A DNA stretch of 64,000 nucleotides from positions 2,108,001-2,172,000 of the forward strand of contig NZ_AP025518.1 of the NCBI RefSeq assembly GCF_022179545.1, given 5' to 3'. Source of the stretch: Mycolicibacterium fortuitum subsp. fortuitum (GTDB lineage: Bacteria; Actinomycetota; Actinomycetes; Mycobacteriales; Mycobacteriaceae). The position numbers and the translations under genes were made by a program. This document shows, piece by piece, positions 54,401 to 63,693 of the stretch. The notes beneath the pieces are model-generated. The model was not told the DNA's origin, made no database searches, and saw nothing but the letters and a program-made list of their open reading frames with translations. Within the stretch, counting starts at the first letter, position 1. Each line of letters starts with the position of its first letter.

Positions 54401-55084
54401 ATGCCTACATGGAGTTGGATCGTCATTGCAGTGGTCGCCCTGGTCATCGTGCTGCTCGCGGTGATCGTGGGTGTGTCGATGATGCGTCAGAAGCGTAGTG
54501 AACGGCTCAGGGAACAGTTCGGGCCGGAGTACGAGCACGCCGTCGAAACAGCGGGCGGTCAACGGGCAGCGGAGCGGGAACTGCTTGCGCGCGAACGCAA
54601 ACACAACAAGCTCAAGATCAGTGACTTGTCGCCGGAGTCTCGGGCGCGCTATGTGGAGGCCTGGGGGGTGACACAGGCGGGGTTCGTCGACGACCCGTCG
54701 AAATCGGTCGGTGAGGCGGACCGTCTGGTGACCGAGGTGATGCGCGAACGTGGTTATCCGATAGACGATTTCGAGCAGCGTGCGGCTGACATCTCGGTCG
54801 ACCATCCCAAGGTGGTCGAGCACTACCGGGCCGCGCACATCCTGCACCTCGCCCAGGATCAGGGGGAGATCGGTACCGAGGCGCAACGTGAGGCGATCGT
54901 CCACTACCGGGCGCTCTTCGAGCAGTTGGTCGGCACGGTGCCCGAAACACGAGCCGACACGGACGAGCGGGCGCGAGATGACGCCCCGGCCGAACATGAC
55001 ACCCCGGCCCAGCGTGACGCCGGTAGGCACGAGGCCGGCGCCAACGAAGCGGGCACGGATTCGGCCAAGGAGGCGCGAGCATGA
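54401..55084 (+). CDS. Membrane-anchored protein with FVDDP motif (gene A of a pair)
   Basis: An unrecognised 227-residue protein. One membrane helix near the N terminus (about residues 4-27, WSWIVIAVVALVIVLLAVIV) is followed by a helical, highly charged cytoplasmic part. Residues about 75-110 contain WGVTQAGFVDDPSKSV and EADRLVTEVMRERGYP, and a related motif occurs in the next gene. The last 45 residues are acidic with repeats of DDAPAEHDTPAQRDAG type. The next gene starts within its stop (ATGA). Function unknown; a stress or envelope role is a guess. Confidence 0.78.
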   Translation: MPTWSWIVIAVVALVIVLLAVIVGVSMMRQKRSERLREQFGPEYEHAVETAGGQRAAERELLARERKHNKLKISDLSPESRARYVEAWGVTQAGFVDDPSKSVGEADRLVTEVMRERGYPIDDFEQRAADISVDHPKVVEHYRAAHILHLAQDQGEIGTEAQREAIVHYRALFEQLVGTVPETRADTDERARDDAPAEHDTPAQRDAGRHEAGANEAGTDSAKEARA

Positions 55085-55452
55085 CCACCCACGACGAACG
55101 AGCGACAACCGCCCCACCACCGGAGCGCGCGCAGGTGCCCGAGACCCGGGGCGCGGATCGGGCCGAAGCGATGAACGATGACAACACGTTGCTGTTCGCC
55201 GATGAGCATCGGTCCGGATTGCACGCGCGTTGGAACGACGTCCAGGCCGCATTCGTCGACGACCCGAAAGAGTCTGTGCAGAAAGCGGACAACCTGGTGG
55301 CGGAAGTCGTCGACGAGCTCACCGCGAGTTTCGCCGACACCCGGTCCCGGCTCGAGGCGCAATGGTCGCGCGGCGAGGAGGCCTCCACCGAAGATCTCCG
55401 GGTGGCACTGACGCGCTATCGCGATTTCTTCAACCGGCTGCTGTCGGTGTGA
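55081..55452 (+). CDS. Soluble protein with the same FVDDP motif (gene B of a pair)
   Basis: A 123-residue protein with no membrane helix or signal. After a disordered N terminus, residues about 40-75 read HARWNDVQAAFVDDPKES and QKADNLVAEVVDELTASFAD, closely matching the motif of the gene just upstream. The ATG overlaps that gene's stop, so the two are co-translated. The relationship suggests a duplication in which this copy lost the membrane anchor, or two subunits that interact. Not identified with any named family. Confidence 0.78.
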   Translation: MTTHDERATTAPPPERAQVPETRGADRAEAMNDDNTLLFADEHRSGLHARWNDVQAAFVDDPKESVQKADNLVAEVVDELTASFADTRSRLEAQWSRGEEASTEDLRVALTRYRDFFNRLLSV

Positions 55453-55456
55453 GCGG

Positions 55457-57019
55457 TTACAAGCTGTCGACGATGGCGTTCTTCAACGATTCGGAACTGG
55501 TGCCGAACACCGCCTGAACGCTGTTGCCGACCTCGATGACACCCGCGGCGCCCAGGGCCTTCAGCCTGTCCTGGTCGACCTTGCTCTTGTCGGTGACCTC
55601 CACCCGCAGCCGGGTGATACAGGCATCGACATTGACGAGGTTGTCCCGGCCGCCGAAGGCAGCGATGATCTGCTCGGCCTGCGTGTCCGCACGGGCGGGG
55701 GCGGTCAGCGTAGCGGTCCCACCGGCCGTGACCGTGGTGGCGGAATCGGCGCCCTCGCCGAGGTTGGCCTGCTCCTCGGCTTCGAACTCCGTCTCTGGTT
55801 CCCGCCCCGGTGTGCGCATGTTCCACTTCGTGATCGCGACATAGAACAACACGAAATAGATGATCGAGAACACCGCGCCCATCGCGATGAGCAACCAGAT
55901 GTTCTTCGCCGCAGGGGCACCGCCGTAGAGCAACAGGTCCAGCAGCCCGGCGGAGAACGAGAAGCCGAGGTGGATGTCGAGCAGGTAGGCGATCGCCAGC
56001 GAGAGCCCGGTCAGCACCGCGTGGATGACGTAGAGCGGGAACGCCACGAACATGAACGCGAACTCCAGCGGTTCGGTCACCCCGGTGAGAAATGCGGTCA
56101 GGGCGGCCGCCGACAGGATGCCGACCGCGACCTTGCGTTGCTTCCTGTTCGCCGCGAGGATCATCGCGAGCGCAGCGGCGGGGAGCCCGAACATCAGGAC
56201 GGGATAGAACCCCGAGGTGAGGATGCCCGCCGTCGCGTCGCCGGCGGCGAACCGGGTGAGTTCGCCGGTGACGACGTTGCCGTCGGGGGTCTGGTAATCG
56301 CCGTAGAGGAACCACACGTATGAGTTCGGAATATGGTGCAGGCCCAGTGGAATCAGCATCCGGTTGGCGAATCCGTACACGAACGCGCCCAGTGCGCCGC
56401 TGCCGCCGATGAACCGGCCCAGGCCGGTCAGCCCGGCATCGAAGAGGGGATAGAAATAGCTCATCACGAAGGCGATGAACAAACTCGCCAGTGACACCAC
56501 GATCGGGACGAACCGTCGCCCTCCGAAAAAGCCGAGATAGGACGGCAATTGGATGGTGTGGTAGCGGTCGAACAACCATGCCGTCGTCAGGCCCACCACG
56601 ATGCCGGCGAACACGCTGTAGTTGATCTGTGCCTGGTCGCCCGCCTTGTCGACCTCACCGGCCAGCACGATCGGCGACATGGTCTTGAACACCGCCGCCA
56701 TCACCAGGTATCCGACCACCGCGGCCAGCGCCGTGGAGCCGTCGGCCTTGCGGGCGAAGCCGATCGCGACACCGACCGCGAAGAGCAGGGGCAGATTGGT
56801 GAATAGTGCATCGCCGGCCGCGCTCATCGCCTTGAAGAACGCGCCGATGACAGGGGAGTCGATCCGCCCCAGCAGATCGGGTTGGCCCAGTCGCAGGAGG
56901 ATGCCCGCAGCCGGCAAAACGGCGATGGGCAGCATGAGGCTCTTGCCGAGCCGTTGCAGTTGCGCGAAGGCGGGAATGTTGAGTCCGGACTTATCCTGTG
57001 CACCTTGAGGTTTCGTCAT
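55457..57019 (-). CDS. nagE: PTS N-acetylglucosamine transporter, EIICB
   Basis: A 520-residue phosphotransferase permease that imports and phosphorylates an amino sugar. The EIIC membrane domain (about residues 15-385) begins [21 protein letters not shown]; it carries [21 protein letters not shown] and [18 protein letters not shown], typical of the Glc/GlcNAc family. The EIIB domain follows a linker and has the phospho-Cys in [13 protein letters not shown] at about residue 457. There is no EIIA domain; a separate EIIA is encoded divergently at 57164. Start ATG 57019; GTG 57028 is possible. Substrate GlcNAc is inferred from nagA/nagB next door. Confidence 0.92.
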   Translation of the reverse strand: MTKPQGAQDKSGLNIPAFAQLQRLGKSLMLPIAVLPAAGILLRLGQPDLLGRIDSPVIGAFFKAMSAAGDALFTNLPLLFAVGVAIGFARKADGSTALAAVVGYLVMAAVFKTMSPIVLAGEVDKAGDQAQINYSVFAGIVVGLTTAWLFDRYHTIQLPSYLGFFGGRRFVPIVVSLASLFIAFVMSYFYPLFDAGLTGLGRFIGGSGALGAFVYGFANRMLIPLGLHHIPNSYVWFLYGDYQTPDGNVVTGELTRFAAGDATAGILTSGFYPVLMFGLPAAALAMILAANRKQRKVAVGILSAAALTAFLTGVTEPLEFAFMFVAFPLYVIHAVLTGLSLAIAYLLDIHLGFSFSAGLLDLLLYGGAPAAKNIWLLIAMGAVFSIIYFVLFYVAITKWNMRTPGREPETEFEAEEQANLGEGADSATTVTAGGTATLTAPARADTQAEQIIAAFGGRDNLVNVDACITRLRVEVTDKSKVDQDRLKALGAAGVIEVGNSVQAVFGTSSESLKNAIVDSL

Positions 57020-57163
57020 GCCGCTCACCGCACCACCGTTCTTGTGACCACCCGGCGCGAACCGCCGCAAAGCTGTGCGGAAGCTTAGACGAGAACCCGT
57101 GAACTCGCGGCCGTCTTCGGGCCGCGCTCGTATTGTGGGGAATCGAGAAAAGGAGCCACCACA
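57020..57163. other. Divergent intergenic region of the nag genes
   Basis: This holds the promoters of nagE and of the EIIA-nagB-nagA operon. A hairpin-capable pair CGCGGCC/GGCCGCG lies at 57106-57126, and AAAGGAGCC precedes the EIIA start. I looked for a DasR/NagR-type box and did not see a convincing match. Confidence 0.4.
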
Positions 57164-57634
57164 GTGAGCTTGACGCGAGTACTCGCACCGGTCGCCGGGC
57201 GCGCGGTAGCCCTCCACGACGTTCCCGATCCCGTGTTCTCGGCCGGCATGGTGGGGTACGGCGCGGCGGTGGACCCGCCACGCGGCGTGGTGGAGGCGAT
57301 CGCTCCGGTCGGTGGGAAGTTGCTGAAGCTGATGCCGCACGCCTACGTCATCATGACGGCCGACAACGTCGGGGTCCTGGTCCACCTCGGCCTGGACACC
57401 GTCGCATTGAACGGCGAAGGCTTCACCACCCACGTGAGCCAGGGAGATGACGTCGCCGCCGGCCAGGTGATCGTCACCTACGACGTCCCTGCAATCGAGG
57501 CAAAGGGCCTCAATCCCATCGTCCCTGTCGTGGTCATGGACGAACGCGAACCCGGCAACGTGACCATGGCCGAGCCCGTCCTGGTCGGGGCTGATATCGA
57601 CTCGGGCGCAGAGCTTTTCACGGCGACCAAGTAG
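57164..57634 (+). CDS. PTS EIIA component, glucose/GlcNAc type
   Basis: A 156-residue free EIIA of the Crr type, passing phosphate from HPr to the EIIB domain of NagE. The active-site histidines are kept: His59 ([12 protein letters not shown]) and the phospho-acceptor His74 ([10 protein letters not shown]). The family's [18 protein letters not shown] segment is also present. GTG 57164 has AAAGGAGCC upstream. Its stop is directly followed by the nagB ATG, giving a compact EIIA-nagB-nagA operon. Confidence 0.92.
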   Translation: MSLTRVLAPVAGRAVALHDVPDPVFSAGMVGYGAAVDPPRGVVEAIAPVGGKLLKLMPHAYVIMTADNVGVLVHLGLDTVALNGEGFTTHVSQGDDVAAGQVIVTYDVPAIEAKGLNPIVPVVVMDEREPGNVTMAEPVLVGADIDSGAELFTATK

Positions 57635-58420
57635 ATGGAAGTCGTCATCCTGGCCGAGGCCGCCGAAATCGGCGGTGTGGCCGCTGATGCATTCGCCGCG
57701 CTGCTCGAGGGGAAACCGCATGCGGTCCTCGGCCTTGCCACCGGATCCTCTCCGCTGGCGATCTACGACGAGCTCGCCGCGCGATACGCCGCGGGCCGGA
57801 TCTCGTTCCGGCGGGCCCGGGGATTCACCCTGGATGAATACGTCGGTCTGCCTGCAGACCATCCCGAGCGGTACCGCAATGTCATCGACACCGTGTTCGT
57901 CTCGCGCGTCGACTTCGCGCCCGGCGCGGTGCAGGGCCCCGACGGCCTGGCGGAGGATATACCCGCCGCATGCGCGGCGTACGAGGATGCCATCCAGCAG
58001 GCCGGTGGTGTCGATCTTCAGGTTGTCGGTATCGGCACCGACGGGCACATCGGCTTCAACGAACCGGGGTCCTCGCTGGCCTCGCGTACCCGCATCAAGA
58101 CACTGACCCGGCAGACCCGCCTCGACAACGCCCGATTTTTCGGGGGCGACCTCGACGCGGTCCCGACGCATTGCCTCACCCAGGGGCTGGCCACCATCAT
58201 GGCCGCCCGGCACGTGATCTTGGTGGCCCTCGGGCGCACCAAGGCGGAGGCGGTACATCAACTGGTCGAAGGTGGTGTGAGTGCCATGTGGCCGGCCACC
58301 GTCCTGCAGCATCATCCGCACGTGACCGTCCTGCTCGATGATGCAGCGGCGCAGCGTCTTCAGCTCGTCGACTACTACCGCGAGACCTACCGCTCGAAAC
58401 CGGATTGGCAGGGCCTCTGA
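57635..58420 (+). CDS. nagB: Glucosamine-6-phosphate deaminase
   Basis: A 261-residue isomerase/deaminase that turns glucosamine-6-phosphate into fructose-6-phosphate and ammonia. Signatures are [16 protein letters not shown] (phosphate loop), [19 protein letters not shown] (Asp), and [17 protein letters not shown] with the catalytic Asp and His. There is no gap after the EIIA stop, and nagA starts on the next base after its own stop. It feeds imported GlcNAc into glycolysis. Confidence 0.95.
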   Translation: MEVVILAEAAEIGGVAADAFAALLEGKPHAVLGLATGSSPLAIYDELAARYAAGRISFRRARGFTLDEYVGLPADHPERYRNVIDTVFVSRVDFAPGAVQGPDGLAEDIPAACAAYEDAIQQAGGVDLQVVGIGTDGHIGFNEPGSSLASRTRIKTLTRQTRLDNARFFGGDLDAVPTHCLTQGLATIMAARHVILVALGRTKAEAVHQLVEGGVSAMWPATVLQHHPHVTVLLDDAAAQRLQLVDYYRETYRSKPDWQGL

Positions 58421-59566
58421 GTGCTGCTGACCGCTGAAACGCTGATAACGGGCGCCGAGCTGTTGCGGCCCGGATGGATCGACGTGTCGGGTGAACAGGT
58501 GAGGGCGCTGGGGGCAGGAGCGCCGCCCCGGCGCGCCGATCGCGACTTGGGGCTGCTGACCATCATGCCGGGTTTCGTCGACACCCACTCCCACGGCGGC
58601 GGCGGAGGCAGTTTCTCGGTGGCCGCCACGGCCGACACGTCGGCCGCGGTGGGGCTGCACCGCAGCTACGGCACCACCACGATGGTCGCGTCGCTGGTCA
58701 CCGCGAGCCCCGATGATCTGCTGCGAGAGGTCGGCGCGCTGGCCGAGGACGTCCGCTCCGGACTGCTCGCCGGGATTCACCTCGAGGGTCCGTGGTTGTC
58801 GACCGTGCGGTGCGGTGCCCATCAGCCTGCCCTCATGCGTGACCCGGACCGAGCCGAGATCGACCGGCTGCTGGCAGCGGCGGCAGGAACGATCCGGATG
58901 GTGACGATCGCCCCCGAGCGTCCCGGGGCCCTGGAAGCGATCCGGCAGTTCGTCGATGCCGGCGTGGTGGTGGCGGTCGGCCACACCGAGGCGACCTACG
59001 AACAGACCCGTTCAGCGATTGCCGCCGGCGCCACGGTGGGTACCCATCTCTTCAACGCGATGCGCCCGATCGACCGGCGGGAGCCGGGTCCGGTGATCGC
59101 GTTGATGGAGGATTCCTCTGTCACCGTCGAACTCATCGCCGACGGGGTGCACCTCGACCCGGCCGTGTACCGACACGTCTGCCGCAGCGTCGGGCCCGAT
59201 CGCGTTTCGCTGATCACCGACGCGATGGCGGCCACCGGCATGCCCGACGGGCGCTACCACCTGGGGCCTGTGCAGGTCGACGTGGCGGGCGGCGTGGCGC
59301 TTGTCGGAGGGACGGACACCGTCGCCGGTAGCACGGCCACCATGGACCGGGTGATCCGATTCGCGGCCGCCCATTGCGGTTTGGCCCACGACGATGCCCT
59401 GATGCTCGTCGCCCGTCAGGCCTCACTCAATCCGGCCCGGGCGCTGGGCTTGCCCGGCGGCGAGCTGAAACCCGGGGCCGCAGCCGATCTCGTCGTACTG
59501 GATCCAGAACTCGCCGTCAACGGAGTCCTGCGACGCGGTGTCTGGGAGCTCGAACCCACCGGTTGA
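58421..59566 (+). CDS. nagA: N-acetylglucosamine-6-phosphate deacetylase
   Basis: A 381-residue amidohydrolase that deacetylates GlcNAc-6-phosphate, the step before NagB. Metal and substrate residues are seen in [13 protein letters not shown] (His-X-His), [10 protein letters not shown] (Glu), [20 protein letters not shown] and [10 protein letters not shown] (catalytic Asp). GTG 58421 starts directly after nagB. The C terminus ends in [19 protein letters not shown], usual for the family. Confidence 0.95.
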   Translation: MLLTAETLITGAELLRPGWIDVSGEQVRALGAGAPPRRADRDLGLLTIMPGFVDTHSHGGGGGSFSVAATADTSAAVGLHRSYGTTTMVASLVTASPDDLLREVGALAEDVRSGLLAGIHLEGPWLSTVRCGAHQPALMRDPDRAEIDRLLAAAAGTIRMVTIAPERPGALEAIRQFVDAGVVVAVGHTEATYEQTRSAIAAGATVGTHLFNAMRPIDRREPGPVIALMEDSSVTVELIADGVHLDPAVYRHVCRSVGPDRVSLITDAMAATGMPDGRYHLGPVQVDVAGGVALVGGTDTVAGSTATMDRVIRFAAAHCGLAHDDALMLVARQASLNPARALGLPGGELKPGAAADLVVLDPELAVNGVLRRGVWELEPTG

Positions 59567-59710
59567 TGGCACTGTCCGCGTACGCCGGCGAGCGCGAGAA
59601 GTGGTTTCGCAGGCAAGGATTGGTGACCGTCCCGCGGTGAATGGCCGTTGGCCAAACCTGTACCGGCGTACCGTCAGCCGGGTACGAGGCGAAGCATCTG
59701 GGGGTCGTTT

Positions 59711-62329
59711 TTGTCGGACTGGCCATTTGTCGCACGTGACGCCGAACTGCGCGAGGCCGCGCAGGCGTTGCGCGGCGACTTCCGTGGTGTGGTGCTGGCC
59801 GGTGGCGCCGGCGTGGGCAAGTCGGCGTTGGCTCGCGCGTTGGCAGCGGAGATGGAGACCGACGGGCACCCGGTGCGGTTCGTACTGGGCACCGAGACCG
59901 GGCAGGCGGTTCCGCTCGGGGCATTCCTGCACGCGCTCACCCTGACCGACGCGCACGACCCCACGGTGATGCTCGCCGCGGCGCATGAGGCGCTGGCCGC
60001 CGAACCCGGTCTCGTCATCGTGGTCGACGACGCGCAGCATCTCGATCAACTTTCGGCGCTGCTGGTCCAGCAACTGGCAGTGCACGGCTCCGCGAAGCTG
60101 ATCGTCACCATCCAGAACCGCGCGCCGACGTCCGATGCGGTGACCGCGTTGTGGAAGGAACAGCTGCTGTTGCGGTTGGACCTGGAACCTTTCACCCGGG
60201 AACAGACCGGTGAGTTGGTGGCAGCCGTGCTGCACGGTGACGTCGACCCGCGTGCGGTCGGGGAACTGCACCGGTTCTCTTCCGGCAGTCCGCTCTACCT
60301 GCGGGGTGCGGTCAATGGGGCACTCGGCGACGGGGTGCTCGCGTCCGATCACGGTCGGTGGCGGCTGCGCGGTCCCCTACGGGCGAGCGCAGATCTCCAC
60401 GCCCTCATCGACTCGCGATTCGACACCCTCACACCCGGTGAGCGAGACGTGGTCGAGGTGGTGTCCACCGCAGAGGTCCTCGACTGGGATGTGCTGGCCG
60501 CAGCCTGTGACCTCGACGCGATCGCCCGTGTGGAACGACGCGGCGCGATCCAGGTGCTCAATGATGCGTCCTGCACGCTGGTACAGCCCGGCCATCCGAT
60601 CATCGGCGAGGTGGCGCGCAGCCGATGCTCGAAAACCCGAACCCGGCAGATCAATACGCAGTTGGCGTCGCTGTTGGCTGCACACCTCAAGGCTCCCGGT
60701 ACCGGAGCGGTTGCGGACGTGCGCGGGCGGATCCAACTGGCTCGTTTCATGGTGGGTGGCGACGTCCCAGTGGATCCCGGCGCAATCGCCGACGCCGCGG
60801 CCAGCGCGGTCACCATGTCCAATCTGACTCTCGGAGAAGAGCTTGCGCGGTACGCGGTGGATCACGGCGCCGGGACGTCCGCGGTGATCGTGCTGGCTGA
60901 TGCGATGAGTTGGCAGGGCCGGGGCGAACAGGCCGAAGAGCTGTTGGCCGGTGCGGTGCCGGCACCTGACGACGAGGCGATGCTGGCCCGTTGGGGCTGC
61001 CTGCGGGCGTCGAATTTGTTCTTCGGGTGTGCCCGACCTGACTCGGCGCGGGCCGTGCTCGCCACCCTCCGCGGGAAGCTGCGCTGCCCACAGATGCTGA
61101 GCCTGGTGGCCGCGATGGAAGCGGTCTTCGCCTTCCACACCGGTGAGCTGGCCGAGTCGATCGCGCGGGGTACCGCAGTACTGAACCAGGAGGTGACGCC
61201 GACGGCCGCGGTGTGGGCCGCCCTGGCCACCTCGAGCGCGTTGGCCCTGTCCGGACGGTCGGAGGAGGCGGTCGCGGTGGCGCGCGCCGGTGAGCTGGCA
61301 GCCGAAGACTTTGTCGCGGGTTCGCCGCGGTACTGGTTCGTCTTCGCGCAGGTGGCAGCGGCGCTCGGGGACATGGAGCTGGAGAAGGCGCACCGCATCT
61401 GCGACACCTACGCGGTGCGCGCGGCGGGCTCACCGCAGGCCGAGGCCATCGTCACGGCACTGTATGGGCGCGTGGAGTTGGCTCGCGGCCACCTGGCGTC
61501 AGCGTGTGACGCGCTGCAGTCGGCGATGTGGACCACGCCGCAGGGACTTCCGCCGGGGTGGCTCATGGTGGCAGTCGCCTGTCTGGCCCAGGCTGAGGGA
61601 ATGCGTGGCGACGGCGCTGCCGCGGCCGCGGCGCTGGCGCGGGCCGAGACCGCCGCGGCCGGGCCACGCGATGTGTTCCGGCCTGAGCTGGAGCTGGGCC
61701 GGGCGTGGACAGCCGCCGCGGCGGGCGAGACGGGCCTTGCCGTCGAACATGCGGTGCGGGCTGCCGACATCGCCAGGGCGAGTGGGATGGATGCGATCGA
61801 GCTCACGGCGCTGCATACCGCGCTCAGATTCGGTGACTCGTCGGGCCACCGGCGGATCGAGCAGTTGGTGCGGCGGCGCGGTAATCGGGTCGCGGAAGCC
61901 GTCGGCGCGCACAGTCTCGGTCGGAGCCGCCACGACCCCGGGTTACTTGTCGCGGCTGCGGACAAGTTCGAGGCCCTCGGTGCTCTGGTCCTGGCTGCCG
62001 ACGCTGCCGCCGACGCGGCCCGGATGTTCGCCGAGACCGGCAGCCGCGGCAGCGAACTGGAATCCGCGGCCCGAGCGTTGTGGCTGGCCGGCCAGACCGG
62101 TGCACGCACGCCGGCGTTGCGCTGCGCCGGCGACCCGCTGCCGCTCACCCATCGAGAGTGGGAAATCGCCGACCTGGTCGGCGTCGGGCTGAGCAACCGG
62201 CAGATCGCGGGCCGGTTGTGCCTGTCCGTGCGCACCGTCGACGGCCATCTGTACCGCATGTTCGCCAAGCTCGGTGTCGAGGACCGTGATCACCTGGCCC
62301 GGTTGGCGCGCTTCGGTCCTGCGGTGTGA
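59711..62329 (+). CDS. Large ATP-binding LuxR-type regulator (LAL/MalT-like)
   Basis: An 872-residue regulator. The N-terminal AAA-type ATPase has Walker A AGGAGVGKSALA at about residues 30-41 and Walker B LVIVVDDAQHLD near 101-112. A long alpha-helical TPR-like region follows. The C terminus is a LuxR helix-turn-helix (LTHREWEIADLVGVGLSNRQ then VRTVDGHLYRMFAKLGV). TTG 59711 is chosen because CTGGGGGTCG precedes it and coding similarity begins there; the frame is open to 59648. Being 144 bp after nagA on the same strand, it might regulate sugar use, but nothing proves this. Confidence 0.9.
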   Translation: MSDWPFVARDAELREAAQALRGDFRGVVLAGGAGVGKSALARALAAEMETDGHPVRFVLGTETGQAVPLGAFLHALTLTDAHDPTVMLAAAHEALAAEPGLVIVVDDAQHLDQLSALLVQQLAVHGSAKLIVTIQNRAPTSDAVTALWKEQLLLRLDLEPFTREQTGELVAAVLHGDVDPRAVGELHRFSSGSPLYLRGAVNGALGDGVLASDHGRWRLRGPLRASADLHALIDSRFDTLTPGERDVVEVVSTAEVLDWDVLAAACDLDAIARVERRGAIQVLNDASCTLVQPGHPIIGEVARSRCSKTRTRQINTQLASLLAAHLKAPGTGAVADVRGRIQLARFMVGGDVPVDPGAIADAAASAVTMSNLTLGEELARYAVDHGAGTSAVIVLADAMSWQGRGEQAEELLAGAVPAPDDEAMLARWGCLRASNLFFGCARPDSARAVLATLRGKLRCPQMLSLVAAMEAVFAFHTGELAESIARGTAVLNQEVTPTAAVWAALATSSALALSGRSEEAVAVARAGELAAEDFVAGSPRYWFVFAQVAAALGDMELEKAHRICDTYAVRAAGSPQAEAIVTALYGRVELARGHLASACDALQSAMWTTPQGLPPGWLMVAVACLAQAEGMRGDGAAAAAALARAETAAAGPRDVFRPELELGRAWTAAAAGETGLAVEHAVRAADIARASGMDAIELTALHTALRFGDSSGHRRIEQLVRRRGNRVAEAVGAHSLGRSRHDPGLLVAAADKFEALGALVLAADAAADAARMFAETGSRGSELESAARALWLAGQTGARTPALRCAGDPLPLTHREWEIADLVGVGLSNRQIAGRLCLSVRTVDGHLYRMFAKLGVEDRDHLARLARFGPAV

Positions 62330-62365
62330 CGCCGCGGTCGGGCCCGAGATGTTGTGCGCCGGACG

Positions 62366-62560
62366 TCAGTCGTCGCTGCCGGTGCGGGAGCCCACGAAAG
62401 CGAAGAGCCGAGGATCGGCGGAGGTGAAGCGGTCCACTTCCTCGCCGCCGTCGCAACGCAGCAAGGCAATCGTGATGCTGTCCGCACCGCGCGTCAGTAC
62501 CCGCCAGTGGGCGCCGGAATCCTCCCAGCGCTGCAGATCTGCGACCCGATCGAGACTCAT
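62366..62560 (-). CDS. Small conserved-looking protein
   Basis: A 64-residue soluble protein with the sequence core RWEDSGAHWRVLTRG, LLRCDGGEEVDRFTS and AFVGSRTGSDD. I recall similar short proteins in other mycobacteria but no function. ATG 62560 or 62572 can start it; the longer open frame to 62851 is the shadow of the DUF488 gene. It is divergent from the DUF488 gene at 62581, only 20 bp from it. Confidence 0.7.
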   Translation of the reverse strand: MSLDRVADLQRWEDSGAHWRVLTRGADSITIALLRCDGGEEVDRFTSADPRLFAFVGSRTGSDD

Positions 62561-62580
62561 GCCTACTACCATGGCACGGC

Positions 62581-62940
62581 ATGGCCGGTAAGAACCGAGT
62601 GCGGTTGGCCCGGGTATACACCGACCCCGAACCCGATGAGGGCAAGCGAGTACTGGTCGATCGGCTGTGGCCACGAGGGATGAAGAAGTCCGATCCCAGG
62701 GTCGGTCAGTGGCTGCCCGCGGTAGCCCCGTCCACGGAACTGCGTCACTGGTACGACCACAAACCACAGCGCTACGACGACTTCGCCGCCCGCTACACCC
62801 AGGAGTTGCAGTCCGGTGAAGAGGCGGCGGCCTTCGACGAGCTGCGCGCACTCGTCAAGGCGGGTCCGGTCACGTTGGTGACAGCCACCCGCGAGGTCGA
62901 ACTCAGCCACCTGACGGTGCTGGCCGAGCTCCTCGCCTGA
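62581..62940 (+). CDS. DUF488 family protein
   Basis: A 119-residue DUF488 (YeaO-like) protein. The diagnostic motif VLVDRLWPRGMKKSDPRV lies at about residues 22-39, followed by APSTELRHWYDHKPQRYDDFAARY and the end segment VTLVTATREVELSHLTVLAELL. Family function is unknown, though some members bind metals or nucleic acids. Its stop lies 61 bp before mbtK, with a possible iron box between. Confidence 0.88.
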   Translation: MAGKNRVRLARVYTDPEPDEGKRVLVDRLWPRGMKKSDPRVGQWLPAVAPSTELRHWYDHKPQRYDDFAARYTQELQSGEEAAAFDELRALVKAGPVTLVTATREVELSHLTVLAELLA

Positions 62941-62951
62941 GTTTCCGGGGT

Positions 62952-62971
62952 GGTAGGAAGGTAAACCTACC
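62952..62971. promoter_or_regulatory. Degenerate IdeR-like iron box before mbtK
   Basis: GGTAGG and CCTACC form 6-bp arms around eight bases, including AAACCTAC as one half-site. Alignment to the IdeR 19-mer works for each half only if one extra base is allowed between them. TAGGCT at 62986-62991 is a plausible minus-10, so the element would cover the minus-35 region. Confidence 0.45.
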
Positions 62972-63001
62972 CTCAGTCGCTACGGTAGGCTCGGCGCTCA
63001 A

Positions 63002-63652
63002 ATGACCGATATCGATACCGACGTGGCCGACTTGTCAGACGGCCCCGTCCTCAAACGCGAGCTGACCGACATCACCGACGAGGTGCGCGCCGTCGATGCG
63101 GCGCCCATCCCGGTTCTGGCCGAGCCGTACGACATCCGGCCGGCCGACGCTGATGCTGACGCCGAGTTGATCTCCGAGTGGATGAACCGTCCGCATCTGG
63201 TCGAAGCCTGGGAGTACGACTGGGCGCCCGAGCGGTGGCGGCGTTACCTGCAGGCGCAACTGGACGGGAAGTACTCGCGGCCGTTGATCGCGAGCTTCCG
63301 TGGAAAGCCCGCCGGTTACGTCGAGTTGTACCGCGCCGCCAAGGATTCCATCGCGCCCCGCTATGCCGCCGATCCGCACGACATCGGCATGCACGCCGCG
63401 ATCGCCGATCTGAGATTCGTAAATCGCGGCATGGGTCCGATCCTGTTGCCGCGCATCGTCGCCAGTGTGTTCGAGCTGGACCCGGACTGCCGCCGGATTA
63501 TGTTCGACCCCGACCACCGCAACACCGGGGCTCGCCGGCTGTGCGAGTGGGCGGGTTGCGAGTTCCTGGGCGAGCACCAGATGTCGAACCGGCGGATGGC
63601 CCTCTATGCGCTTCCGCGTACACCCGACGACGCTTTCGGCGCCGCCGGGTAG
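63002..63652 (+). CDS. mbtK: Lysine N6-acyltransferase of mycobactin synthesis
   Basis: A 216-residue GNAT-fold enzyme that transfers a long acyl chain to the lysine epsilon-amino group of mycobactin. It matches M. tuberculosis MbtK (Rv1347c) in the blocks [60 protein letters not shown] (in parts) and [28 protein letters not shown]. The start ATG 63002 has no ribosome site and lies 10 bases after a TAGGCT box, so the message may be nearly leaderless. Iron regulation through IdeR is expected. It converges on mbtN. Confidence 0.93.
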   Translation: MTDIDTDVADLSDGPVLKRELTDITDEVRAVDAAPIPVLAEPYDIRPADADADAELISEWMNRPHLVEAWEYDWAPERWRRYLQAQLDGKYSRPLIASFRGKPAGYVELYRAAKDSIAPRYAADPHDIGMHAAIADLRFVNRGMGPILLPRIVASVFELDPDCRRIMFDPDHRNTGARRLCEWAGCEFLGEHQMSNRRMALYALPRTPDDAFGAAG

Positions 63653-63661
63653 CGGGATTCG

Positions 63662-63693
63662 TTCAGGCTCCGGCGAATTCAGGCCCCGGCGAA
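63662..63693. repeat. 16-bp tandem duplication at the mbtN stop
   Basis: TTCAGGCTCCGGCGAA (63662-63677) is followed at once by the same 16 bases with one change (63678-63693). The repeat includes the mbtN stop codon and its last codons, so a second in-line TGA follows the first on the minus strand. Confidence 0.75.

Noticed and set aside
57020..57163. DasR/NagR operator in the nag intergenic region
   Set aside because: I found no convincing match to the ACTGGTCTAGACCACT type of site.
55457..58984. Single minus-strand frame of 1175 codons running through nagE, EIIA, nagB and part of nagA
   Set aside because: Only the 520 C-terminal codons are NagE; the rest is antisense to EIIA, nagB and nagA and has no protein features.
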